DNA of 16,279 bases, from positions 1 to 16,279 of the forward strand of contig DOUP01000262.1 of NCBI GenBank assembly GCA_003520545.1. Direction: 5' to 3'. The position numbers and the translations under genes are program-made. The stretch is from Maritimibacter sp. (lineage in GTDB: Bacteria > Pseudomonadota > Alphaproteobacteria > Rhodobacterales > Rhodobacteraceae). Positions 1-7,521 of this stretch are shown here, in pieces; the stretch's first letter is position 1, and each line of letters begins with the position of its first letter. The notes below the pieces were generated by a model that did not search any database, was not told the DNA's origin, and saw nothing but the letters and a program-made list of their open reading frames with translations.

Positions 1-1811
1 CCGATAAATCCCGGATGCTGGCCGATGAAAACCGGATTAATATGCGGCTCATCCCGCCGGCGCGGGGGCTGATTTACGACCGCAAGGGTGTGTTGATCGC
101 TGGCAATGAGCAAAACTACTCCATCGTCATGACACGAGAGGATGCGGGCGAACCGGAGGAGGTCATCAGGCGCTTGAAAAACCTCATCTGGCTTGACCCG
201 GAAGACACGGAAAAGGCGCTCGAAGAAATGCGCCGCCGTTCGTCTTTCGTGCCGGTCACCATCGCCGAACGCGTCGCCTGGGAGGACGTGGCCGAGGTTG
301 CGGTGAATGCGCCGGCGCTTCCGGGTGTGACACCGGAAATGGGCCTGTCGCGGATATATCCGCTCGGCTCGGATTTGGCCCATGTCGTGGGCTATGTCGG
401 CCCGGTTTCGGATTACGACCTGTCGCGGCTGGAAGACCCGGACCCGCTCTTGCAGATCCCGCGCTTCCAGATCGGCAAGACCGGGGTGGAAGCCAAGATG
501 GAGAGCGATCTCAGGGGCGAGGCCGGGACCAAGCGGATTGAAGTCAACGCCGTGGGGCGCGTGATGCGGGAACTGAGCCGGGAGGACGGGGTTCCCGGCG
601 CGAACCTGCAATTGACCGTGAACCATGCGCTTCAGAACTTTGCCGAAGTGCGGCTGGCCGGCGAAAGCGCGGCGGCGGTCGTCATGGACCCGCGCAACGG
701 CGACATTCTTGCCATCGCGTCGGCGCCGACCTTCGACCCGAACAAATTCGTGCGCGGGATTTCGTCGGCGGATTACAACGGGCTTCTGAACGACCCCTAC
801 CGACCGCTCGCCAACAAGACCGCCCAAGGCACCTATCCCCCCGGCTCGACCTTCAAGATGGTCACCGCCCTCGCGGCACTTGAGGCGGGTGTGATCGACC
901 TGGACGAAACCGTCACCTGCCGGGGCTATTTGGAAATCCACAATCGTCGCTTCCACTGCTGGAGCCGGGGGGGGCACGGGCGCGTGGACCTCGTTCGGTC
1001 CCTGCGCGAAAGTTGCGATGTCTACTATTACGAGCTGGCGCAACGGGTCGGAATCGAGGGTATGTCCGCGATGGCGCGCAAGCTGGGCCTGGGCACGCGG
1101 TTCGACGTGCCGCTTTCGGGTGTGGCCGAAGGGCTCATTCCAACGAAGGAGTGGAAACGGGATGTGCGCGGCGCCGATTGGGTGATCGGCGATAGCATCA
1201 ACGCCGCCATCGGGCAGGGCTTCGTGCTGACCTCGCCGCTTCAACTCGCCGTCATGACGTCGCGCATCTCGCTGGGCAATTCCATCGTGCCGCGCCTCGT
1301 GCGGTCCATCGACGGGGTCGAGCAACCGGTCGAGGGTGCCGATGCGCTAGATGTGAATCCCGAGCATCTCGCGGCCGTTCGGCAGGGGATGTATGAGGTC
1401 GTGAACGGTCAGCGGGGCACCGGCGGGCGCTCTCGGGTGGTCGCCGACGGGATCCGGATGGCGGGCAAGACCGGCACCTCGCAGGTCCGCAACATTACCG
1501 CTGCAGAACGGGCGCGCGGTGTGTCGCGCAACGAAGACCTTCCCTGGGAACGCCGGGACCACGCGCTTTTCGTACGCTACGCGCCGCACGATGCGCCGGA
1601 AGTGGCCGTCTCGGTCGTGGTCGAACATGGCGGCGGCGGTTCGGTTGCCGCGGCCCCGGTTGCCCGAGACATCGTTCTGGCCGCGCTCTATGATGACGTG
1701 CCCCCGCTCGACGCCTATCCCGCAAGCCAGAGGGGCACGATCCGCTCTCGCTTCGAGGCGATGGAATTGCGCGAGCCGCTGGCTCCTTCCGAAGGGCGCA
1801 GCCGGGCATGA
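1..1811 (+). CDS. mrdA: Penicillin-binding protein 2 (peptidoglycan transpeptidase), 5' end outside window
   Basis: This is the cell-elongation DD-transpeptidase that cross-links new lateral-wall peptidoglycan in the periplasm as the partner of RodA. The reading frame is already open at the window edge, codons from base 3 reading D-K-S-R before the first ATG at 15. PBP2 proteins carry a cytoplasmic and membrane anchor before the LADENRIN segment, so the true start lies upstream and the ATG at 15 is internal. Counting from that ATG, the N-terminal pedestal (PPARGLIYDRKG) is at 15-25. The transpeptidase motifs are STFK at 278-281 (catalytic Ser278), SCD at 333-335 and KTGT at 485-488. About 40 residues, including the membrane anchor, are probably missing. 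The stop codon overlaps the rodA start (ATGA at 1808-1811), which indicates translational coupling. Family assignment is firm; only the 5' boundary is unknown. Confidence 0.96.
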   Translation, partial: DKSRMLADENRINMRLIPPARGLIYDRKGVLIAGNEQNYSIVMTREDAGEPEEVIRRLKNLIWLDPEDTEKALEEMRRRSSFVPVTIAERVAWEDVAEVAVNAPALPGVTPEMGLSRIYPLGSDLAHVVGYVGPVSDYDLSRLEDPDPLLQIPRFQIGKTGVEAKMESDLRGEAGTKRIEVNAVGRVMRELSREDGVPGANLQLTVNHALQNFAEVRLAGESAAAVVMDPRNGDILAIASAPTFDPNKFVRGISSADYNGLLNDPYRPLANKTAQGTYPPGSTFKMVTALAALEAGVIDLDETVTCRGYLEIHNRRFHCWSRGGHGRVDLVRSLRESCDVYYYELAQRVGIEGMSAMARKLGLGTRFDVPLSGVAEGLIPTKEWKRDVRGADWVIGDSINAAIGQGFVLTSPLQLAVMTSRISLGNSIVPRLVRSIDGVEQPVEGADALDVNPEHLAAVRQGMYEVVNGQRGTGGRSRVVADGIRMAGKTGTSQVRNITAAERARGVSRNEDLPWERRDHALFVRYAPHDAPEVAVSVVVEHGGGGSVAAAPVARDIVLAALYDDVPPLDAYPASQRGTIRSRFEAMELREPLAPSEGRSRA

Positions 1812-2953
1812 GTTTTCTCGAATACAATGTCACCTACACGCCCACCGGCCTGTCCAAGGTGCTGCACTACAACTGGGTGCTTGCCATCCTGATCACGGCC
1901 GCGGCGAGCGTCGGGTTCCTGATGCTCTACTCGGTCGCGGGCGGTTCGTTCAGCCCATGGGCCGAACCGCAGATGAAGCGGTTCGCCTTGGGCTTCGTGA
2001 TGATGTTCGCGGTGGGCATGGTGCCGATCTGGTTCTGGCGGAACGTCTCCGCGCTCGCCTATTTCGGCTCGCTTGCGCTGCTTCTGGCAGTCGAATTCGT
2101 CGGCGCCGTGGGTATGGGCGCGCAGCGCTGGGTCGACATCGGGCCCCTGCGTCTCCAGCCATCGGAGTTGACCAAGATCACCTTGGTCATGGTTCTCGCT
2201 GCCTACTATGACTGGCTTGACGTGAACAAGGTGTCGCGCCCGCTTTGGGTGTTGATCCCGTTGATCCTGATCCTTGCGCCGACATTGCTTGTGGTGAAAC
2301 AGCCCGATCTCGGCACGGCGATCCTGTTGACCGGCGGAGGCGCGGTGGTCATGTTCCTCGCAGGCGTTCACTTCCTGTATTTTGCGGTGGTCGGCGCCTT
2401 GGGCGGTGGGCTGGTCGCGGCCGTCTTTGCGTCACGCGGCACGCCTTGGCAGCTTCTAAAAGACTATCAATACCGCCGGATTGACACCTTTCTTGATCCG
2501 GCGTCGGACCCGTTGGGGGCAGGCTATCACATCACCCAGTCCAAGATTGCTCTGGGGTCGGGCGGATGGACCGGGCGCGGTTTCATGCAGGGCACGCAGT
2601 CGCGGCTGAATTTCCTGCCCGAGAAACACACCGACTTCATCTTCACAACCCTCGCCGAAGAGTTCGGGTTCATCGGCGCCGCATCGCTTTTGGGCGTCTA
2701 TGTCGCGATCATCGTGTTCTGCATTGCCTCCGCCGTGCGCAATACCGACCGCTACGGTTCGCTCCTTACGCTGGGCATCGCGGCCACTTTCTTCTTCTTC
2801 TTCGCGGTGAACATGTCGATGGTCATGGGCCTGGCCCCGGTCGTCGGTGTGCCGCTGCCGCTGGTCAGCTACGGGGGGTCTGCCATGCTGATCCTGATGA
2901 TCGGTTTCGGACTTGTCCAATCCGCCCACGTCCACAGGCCGCGCGCAAGATGA
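1808..2953 (+). CDS. rodA: Rod-shape-determining protein RodA (SEDS peptidoglycan glycosyltransferase)
   Basis: RodA is the SEDS-family glycan polymerase of the elongasome and works with PBP2, encoded just upstream. The 381-residue protein has the expected length and about ten hydrophobic segments; the first is at about 22-44. Family signatures visible are the AQRWVDIGPLRLQPSE stretch at 105-120, the KQPDLGTA motif at 164-171, and PEKHTDFIF at 271-279. Asp276 in that last motif corresponds to the catalytic aspartate of E. coli RodA (Asp262). The C-terminal VPLPLVSYGGSAM segment is also typical. The start ATG overlaps the mrdA stop and the stop TGA overlaps the start of the next gene, so three proteins are probably made from one coupled transcript. 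Confidence 0.97.
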   Translation: MSFLEYNVTYTPTGLSKVLHYNWVLAILITAAASVGFLMLYSVAGGSFSPWAEPQMKRFALGFVMMFAVGMVPIWFWRNVSALAYFGSLALLLAVEFVGAVGMGAQRWVDIGPLRLQPSELTKITLVMVLAAYYDWLDVNKVSRPLWVLIPLILILAPTLLVVKQPDLGTAILLTGGGAVVMFLAGVHFLYFAVVGALGGGLVAAVFASRGTPWQLLKDYQYRRIDTFLDPASDPLGAGYHITQSKIALGSGGWTGRGFMQGTQSRLNFLPEKHTDFIFTTLAEEFGFIGAASLLGVYVAIIVFCIASAVRNTDRYGSLLTLGIAATFFFFFAVNMSMVMGLAPVVGVPLPLVSYGGSAMLILMIGFGLVQSAHVHRPRAR

Positions 2954-3879
2954 CGCTGACGGTTCAGATGCTCATGCGACCCGAGATGGTCGCCAAGTGG
3001 CGAGACGCGCTGTCGCAGGCGTTCGAGGAGGCGGGTCTGGATGTGACGTTGGCCGAAGACCCGGCGCCGGAGACGGTGGATTACATCATCTACGCGCCCC
3101 ACGGCGCCGTCGATTTCACGCCCTACACGCAGGTCAAACTCGTCCAGGGTCTTTGGGCCGGGGTGGAAAGCGTGATCGGAAACACAAGCCTCACACAGCC
3201 CTACGCGCGGATGGTGGACGAGGGCCTGGCCCAAGGCATGATCGAGTGGGTAACGGGCCATGTGCTGCGTCATCATCTTGGCATGGACCGTTTCATCACT
3301 GCCACTGAACCGCATTGGGATCAGGTCGTGCCACCTTTGGCGACCGAGCGCGGGGTGACGGTTCTCGGTCTCGGTGAACTGGGGGCTTCTTGTGCCAGCG
3401 CGCTTGCCCGGCTTGGCTTCGACGTGGCCGGGTGGAGCCGCTCGCCCAAAGAGATCGCCGGGGTGCGGTGTTTCAGCGGGGAGAGCGGGCTGGAAGATGC
3501 TTTGCGCCATGGAGAAATCACCGTCCTTCTCCTGCCCGCCACCCCTGAAACCGACGGGCTTCTCAATGCCGACCGGCTTGCAACCTTGCCCAAGGGGGCC
3601 GTCCTCCTTAACCCGGGACGAGGGGCATTGATCGACGATGGCGCGCTATTGGCCGCGCTTGACGCGGGGCAGGTGGCCCATGCCACGCTCGACACCTTCC
3701 GTGTCGAGCCCTTGCCCGAGGATCATCCCTTCTGGGCCCATCCGAACGTGACCATCACGCCGCATATCGCGTCCGAAACCCGGCCCGTCACCGCCTCCCG
3801 CGTGGCGGCCGAAAACATACGGCGCGTCGAGGCCGGTGAAGCTCCGATGTTCTTGTTGGACAGGTCGCGCGGGTACTGA
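2950..3879 (+). CDS. D-isomer-specific 2-hydroxyacid dehydrogenase, glyoxylate/hydroxypyruvate reductase A-like
   Basis: This is a predicted cytoplasmic NAD(P)H-dependent reductase of 2-oxoacids; the GhrA branch uses glyoxylate and hydroxypyruvate. The protein is 309 residues from the ATG at 2950. The frame stays open well upstream inside rodA, but this ATG overlaps the rodA stop (ATGA) and gives the normal family length. The Rossmann nucleotide-binding motif GLGELG is at 140-145. The catalytic triad appears as Arg224 in NPGRGALID, Glu253 in RVEPLPEDHPFW and His272 in TPHIAS. WAGVES at 69-74 and the DHPFWAHPNV segment are typical of the GhrA type. It is the third gene of the mrdA-rodA operon. 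What a central-metabolism reductase does there is unknown. The exact substrate cannot be read from sequence. Confidence 0.9.
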   Translation: MTLTVQMLMRPEMVAKWRDALSQAFEEAGLDVTLAEDPAPETVDYIIYAPHGAVDFTPYTQVKLVQGLWAGVESVIGNTSLTQPYARMVDEGLAQGMIEWVTGHVLRHHLGMDRFITATEPHWDQVVPPLATERGVTVLGLGELGASCASALARLGFDVAGWSRSPKEIAGVRCFSGESGLEDALRHGEITVLLLPATPETDGLLNADRLATLPKGAVLLNPGRGALIDDGALLAALDAGQVAHATLDTFRVEPLPEDHPFWAHPNVTITPHIASETRPVTASRVAAENIRRVEAGEAPMFLLDRSRGY

Positions 3880-3894
3880 CCCGCGCGGTCCTGT
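3860..3894 (+). terminator. GC-rich hairpin across the stop codon of the hydroxyacid dehydrogenase gene
   Basis: A near-perfect inverted repeat has arms at 3860-3874 and 3879-3894 with a four-base loop; one unpaired base breaks the match. The TGA stop (3877-3879) lies at the loop. No T-run follows, so this is either a weak or Rho-assisted terminator or an mRNA 3' stabilising structure at the end of the mrdA-rodA operon. Confidence 0.4.
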
Positions 3895-3932
3895 GATTGG
3901 ACAGCGGCGCGGGATGGACGCATCCTTTTCGC

Positions 3933-4730
3933 ATGATCCGCTTCATCGCCGTGCTTTTCGCCCTTTGGACTGCCAGCGCCGCCACCGCGCAGGAGCGGAT
4001 CTGGGTCGATCTGGAACTGGTGCTGATGGTCGACGTCTCGCGCTCCATGACCGAGAACGAGCTGGAAATCCAACGCCGCGGCTACGTCGAGGCGCTGCGC
4101 TCCGACGAGGTCTGGGCGGCAATCAGTTCAGGCTACCAAGGCAAGATCGCCGTGACATACGTGGAATGGGCAGGCACGCAGCAGGTCGTGGTGCCGTGGC
4201 GGTTGATCGAAAGCCGGGCGACTCTTCTCGCCTTTGCCGATGCTTTGTCGGTGACCTTCAACCCGGCCCTGAGGCGGACGTCGATTTCCGAAGCGCTCTA
4301 TTTCGGAGCGCGGCTTTTGGAGGAAAACAGCTTCGTGGGGGACCGCCGGGTGATCGACATCTCCGGCGATGGTCCCAACAATCAGGGTCGTTTCGTGGAC
4401 CGGGCCCGGGATGCGGTGGTGGCGCGGGGGATCGTTATCAACGGTCTGCCGTTGATGACCCGCGAAGGGATGGGGAGCCAATGGCACCTCGAAGGGCTGG
4501 ACCGGTATTACGAGGCCTGCGTGATCGGCGGTCTCGGGGCTTTCGTGCTCCCGGTGCTGGACTGGGCGGACTTCGGCGAGGCGGTGAAGCGCAAGATGGT
4601 GATGGAGATCTTCATCGGCGCCGCCCCCGCGCCACGCCCGACCCTTGTCCAATACGGCGTACCCGATCCGACCGATTGCCAGATCGGCGAGAAGATGTGG
4701 GAAGCGCGGCGCGGCTACGGCATGCCGTAA
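3933..4730 (+). CDS. Secreted DUF1194 (VWA-like) protein
   Basis: This is a 265-residue exported protein with a von Willebrand A-like fold of the DUF1194 family; its function is unknown. The ATG at 3933 is preferred over the in-frame TTG at 3897 because it starts directly with a signal peptide: MIRF, a hydrophobic core at about 3-13 and an ATA-Q cleavage site after residue 19. The mature protein begins with LELVLMVDVSRSM. DVSRS at 34-38 is the DxSxS metal-binding (MIDAS-like) motif. The later ISEALYFGA segment and the ISGDGPNNQG loop provide the other expected metal-site elements. DUF1194 proteins are common in Rhodobacterales and usually stand alone. Here the gene follows the mrdA operon after a 53-base gap containing a hairpin, so it is probably a separate unit. 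It converges on scpA. Confidence 0.9.
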   Translation: MIRFIAVLFALWTASAATAQERIWVDLELVLMVDVSRSMTENELEIQRRGYVEALRSDEVWAAISSGYQGKIAVTYVEWAGTQQVVVPWRLIESRATLLAFADALSVTFNPALRRTSISEALYFGARLLEENSFVGDRRVIDISGDGPNNQGRFVDRARDAVVARGIVINGLPLMTREGMGSQWHLEGLDRYYEACVIGGLGAFVLPVLDWADFGEAVKRKMVMEIFIGAAPAPRPTLVQYGVPDPTDCQIGEKMWEARRGYGMP

Positions 4731-4736
4731 GCCAAA

Positions 4737-4767
4737 GGCGCGCGCTGACGCGCGCCCATGTCATTTT
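4737..4767 (+). terminator. Probable intrinsic terminator after the DUF1194 gene
   Basis: A perfect 8-bp GC stem (4737-4744 with 4749-4756) closes a CTGA loop seven bases after the stop codon. Only a short T4 run follows at 4764-4767, separated from the stem by seven bases, so termination may be inefficient. Confidence 0.5.
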
Positions 4768-4779
4768 GCGTTCAAGGCA

Positions 4780-4837
4780 CGCAGCCTTTCGGGGGCTGTC
4801 TGCCCCCGAAACCCCCGAAGGTATTTCCGAACCAGAG
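4780..4837. repeat. Rhodobacterales-type intergenic repeat with hairpin
   Basis: A perfect 10-bp inverted repeat (4787-4796 and 4802-4811) surrounds a TGTCT loop. It is followed by ACCCCCGAAGGTATTT and then an ACCAGAG tract. I recall very similar elements (C/G-rich hairpin, CCCCCGAGGTATTT, then an A-rich end) recurring between genes in Roseobacter and Paracoccus relatives. It lies between two convergent genes and could end transcription in both directions. The family assignment is from memory, and only one copy is in this window. Confidence 0.5.
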
Positions 4838-4844
4838 ACGCGGA

Positions 4845-6971
4845 TCAGCCGCGGGCTTCGCGCACGATCTTCAGGATGTCGCGGGCGGCGTCCGGGATAT
4901 TGGTGCCGGGACCGAAAATCGCTTTTACCCCTGCTTTTTTCAGGAAGTCGTAGTCCTGCTGCGGGATGACCCCGCCGCAGATCACGATGATGTCTTCGGC
5001 GTCCTGTGCTTTCAGCGCTTCGATCAGCTTGGGCGCGAGGGTCTTGTGGCCCGCGGCCTGAGACGAGATGCCGACCACGTGGACATCGTTGTCCACGGCG
5101 TCCTGTGCGGCCTCTTCCGGCGTCTGAAAGAGCGGGCCCACGTCGACGTCGAAGCCGATGTCGGCAAAGGCCGTTGCGATGACTTTCGCGCCCCGGTCAT
5201 GGCCGTCCTGACCCATCTTCACGACGAGCATCCGGGGGCGGCGTCCTTCTTCTTCGGCGAATTTCTCGACGTCCGCCTGGATCGCCGCAAATCCTTCGTC
5301 GCCTTCGTAGGCTGCGCCATAGACGCCTGCGAGGGTTTTCACTTCGGCGCGGTGGCGGCCGAATTCCTTTTCCATCGCCATTGATATTTCTCCCACAGTG
5401 GCCCGGGCGCGGGCCGCTTCCACGGCAGCGTCGAGCAGGTTGCCGCCTTCCTTGGCGCGGCGGGTCAGTTCGTCCAGCGCCGCATCACAGGCCGACTGAT
5501 CACGCTCGGTGCGGATGCGTTCCAGCGCCTTCACCTGGCCTTCGCGCACCTTCACGTTGTCCACGTCGAGAATGTCGATCGGGTCTTCGTGGTCCTTGCG
5601 GTATTTATTCACGCCGACGATCACCTCGGTACCCCGGTCGATATCGGCCTGGCGACGCGCGGCGGTTTCCTCGATCCGCAGCTTGGGCATGCCGGAGGCA
5701 ACGGCCTTGGTCATGCCGCCCATCTCCTCGATCTCCTGGATCAACTCCCACGCCTTGTCGGCGAGGTCCGCTGTCAGCGCTTCGACGTAGTATGAGCCCG
5801 CGAGCGGGTCGACGACATTGGTGATGCCGGTTTCTTCCTGCAAGATAAGCTGGGTGTTGCGCGCGATCCGGGCCGAGAACTCGGTGGGAAGCGCGATGGC
5901 TTCGTCCAGCGCGTTGGTATGAAGCGACTGGGTGCCGCCAAGGGCCGCCGACATCGCCTCATAGGCGGTGCGCACCACGTTGTTGTAGGGGTCTTGTTCC
6001 TGCAAGCTCACGCCCGAGGTCTGGCAGTGGGTGCGCAGCATTTTCGAGCGTTCCTGCTGTGCCCCGGCCTCTTCCATGATGCGATACCACAGCAGGCGCG
6101 CGGCCCGCAGCTTGGCGGCCTCCATGAAGAAGTTCATTCCAATGGCGAAGAAGAACGACAGCCGGCCCGCGAACCTGTCCACGTCCATGCCCGCTTCCAT
6201 CGCGGCTTTGACGTATTCCTTGCCGTCGGCCAGCGTGAAGGCCAGTTCCTGCACGAGGTTCGCGCCAGCCTCCTGCATGTGGTAGCCGGAGATGGAGATC
6301 GAGTTGAAGCGCGGCATTTCATTGGAGGTGTATTCGATAATGTCCGAGATGATCCGCATCGAAGGTTCGGGCGGATAGATGTAGGTGTTGCGGACCATGA
6401 ACTCTTTCAGAATGTCGTTTTGAATGGTGCCTGACAGCACCGAGCGGTCATGGCCCTGTTCCTCGCCGGTGACGATGAAATTGGCGAGGATCGGGATCAC
6501 CGCGCCGTTCATGGTCATGGACACCGAGATCTGGTCGAGCGGGATCCCGTCGAACAGGATCTTCATGTCCTCTACGCTGTCGATTGCCACGCCCGCCTTG
6601 CCGACATCACCGACGACGCGCTCGTGATCGGAATCGTAGCCCCGGTGGGTGGCAAGATCGAAGGCGACCGAGACGCCTTGCTGTCCGGCGGCCAGCGCCT
6701 TGCGGTAAAACTGGTTCGATTCTTCTGCCGTCGAGAACCCTGCATATTGCCGGATCGTCCAGGGACGGCCCGCATACATCGTGGCCTTGACCCCTCGCGT
6801 GAACGGGCCCACGCCGGGAACCCCGCCCATGTGCGGCAAGTCCTTCACATCGTCGTGGGTGTAGAGCGGTTTGACCGTGATGCCTTCCAGCGTGTCCCAG
6901 TTCAAATCGTCCAGGCTTCGGCCACGCAGCTCTTTTTCGGCGATTTCTTTCCATTTGCTCGTGTCGGTCAC
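4845..6971 (-). CDS. scpA: Methylmalonyl-CoA mutase (adenosylcobalamin-dependent)
   Basis: The enzyme interconverts (R)-methylmalonyl-CoA and succinyl-CoA, the last step of propionyl-CoA assimilation and part of the ethylmalonyl-CoA pathway. The 708-residue single-chain form has the full catalytic barrel and cobalamin domain. The substrate segment TMYAGRPWTIRQYAGF is at 64-79; Tyr66 corresponds to Tyr89 of the Propionibacterium enzyme. GYHMQEAGA at 229-237 places His231 at the active site. The base-off cobalamin motif DGHDRG is at 589-594 with His591 as lower ligand, followed by SSQAAGH at about 636-642. The start is GTG at 6971, preceded at seven bases by AGGAG. It is transcribed apart from pccA, divergent from the DUF4174 gene. 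No epimerase or MeaB-type chaperone is nearby. Other names are bhbA and mcm. Confidence 0.97.
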   Translation of the reverse strand: MTDTSKWKEIAEKELRGRSLDDLNWDTLEGITVKPLYTHDDVKDLPHMGGVPGVGPFTRGVKATMYAGRPWTIRQYAGFSTAEESNQFYRKALAAGQQGVSVAFDLATHRGYDSDHERVVGDVGKAGVAIDSVEDMKILFDGIPLDQISVSMTMNGAVIPILANFIVTGEEQGHDRSVLSGTIQNDILKEFMVRNTYIYPPEPSMRIISDIIEYTSNEMPRFNSISISGYHMQEAGANLVQELAFTLADGKEYVKAAMEAGMDVDRFAGRLSFFFAIGMNFFMEAAKLRAARLLWYRIMEEAGAQQERSKMLRTHCQTSGVSLQEQDPYNNVVRTAYEAMSAALGGTQSLHTNALDEAIALPTEFSARIARNTQLILQEETGITNVVDPLAGSYYVEALTADLADKAWELIQEIEEMGGMTKAVASGMPKLRIEETAARRQADIDRGTEVIVGVNKYRKDHEDPIDILDVDNVKVREGQVKALERIRTERDQSACDAALDELTRRAKEGGNLLDAAVEAARARATVGEISMAMEKEFGRHRAEVKTLAGVYGAAYEGDEGFAAIQADVEKFAEEEGRRPRMLVVKMGQDGHDRGAKVIATAFADIGFDVDVGPLFQTPEEAAQDAVDNDVHVVGISSQAAGHKTLAPKLIEALKAQDAEDIIVICGGVIPQQDYDFLKKAGVKAIFGPGTNIPDAARDILKIVREARG

Positions 6972-6992
6972 AGGCAGGCTCCTTTCGGTTCC

Positions 6993-7006
6993 CCCGCGTA
7001 CGCGGG
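6993..7006. promoter_or_regulatory. Perfect 14-bp palindrome between scpA and the DUF4174 gene
   Basis: CCCGCG-TA-CGCGGG is a perfect palindrome in the 84-base divergent region, 22 bases upstream of the scpA start. It could be an operator for scpA or the base of a leader hairpin. It does not resemble the TTTGCAAA motif upstream of pccB. No regulator is assigned. Confidence 0.3.
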
Positions 7007-7008
7007 CG

Positions 7009-7036
7009 TTGTCTCACGCCTCCCGACCCCTATATT
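7009..7036 (+). promoter_or_regulatory. Candidate sigma-70-type promoter for the DUF4174 gene
   Basis: TTGTCT (7009-7014) and TATATT (7031-7036) are separated by 16 bases, a reasonable -35/-10 pair. Transcription would begin near 7043, leaving a very short leader that still holds the purine-rich AGGGAG upstream of the ATG at 7056. Confidence 0.45.
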
Positions 7037-7055
7037 GGAGGAGTAGGGAGACAAG

Positions 7056-7499
7056 ATGCTGAAAATTCTATCTCTTGCGGCATTGGTCGCGCTGAGTGGT
7101 CCCACCGCGATGGCGGCGCAGGATGCGCCGGAGTTGAAGATCATCGAGGCAGAGCCGGGCATGTCGCTGGACGAATTCCATTGGCAAGCACGGCCTTTGG
7201 TCATTTTTGCCGATAGCCCGTTCGATCCGAATTTCGTCGAACAAATGGCGTTGATCGAGGAAGAGTCCGAACGGCTGTTCGAGCGGGACGTCGTGGTCAT
7301 CACCGACACCGATCCAAGCGCCATGACGGCGATACGCCAGGAACTGCGTCCGCGCGGGTTCATGTTCGTGTTGATTGGCAAGGACGGGCAGAAGTATCTG
7401 CGCAAGCCGTTTCCATGGAGCGTGCGGGAATTGTCGCGGTCCATCGACAAGATGCCGATCCGCTTGCAGGAAAACGACAAGTCGCGGTTGGCGCGCTGA
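7056..7499 (+). CDS. Secreted DUF4174 protein
   Basis: This is a 147-residue exported protein of unknown function. The N-terminus MLKILSLAALVALSGPTAMA forms a signal peptide with cleavage near residue 20-21. The mature part matches the DUF4174 pattern: a hydrophobic strand in ARPLVIFADS, a central acidic helix with ERDVVVITDTDPSA, then FMFVLIGKDGQKYLRK near 109-124. The arrangement resembles a small thioredoxin-like fold, but no CxxC is present, so redox activity is not supported. The start is set by a GGAGGAGTAGGGAG tract just upstream of the ATG. The gene stands alone, divergent from scpA and convergent with the membrane-protein gene; only 22 bases separate the two stops and I see no clear terminator there. 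Its link to propionate metabolism is positional only. Confidence 0.85.
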   Translation: MLKILSLAALVALSGPTAMAAQDAPELKIIEAEPGMSLDEFHWQARPLVIFADSPFDPNFVEQMALIEEESERLFERDVVVITDTDPSAMTAIRQELRPRGFMFVLIGKDGQKYLRKPFPWSVRELSRSIDKMPIRLQENDKSRLAR

Positions 7500-7521
7500 C
7501 GCGGGGTCTGTCGGTGCGACC

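Noticed and set aside
3897..3932. Upstream TTG start for the DUF1194 protein
   Set aside because: It would bury the signal peptide behind 12 polar residues and lies against the preceding hairpin; the ATG at 3933 starts directly with the signal peptide.
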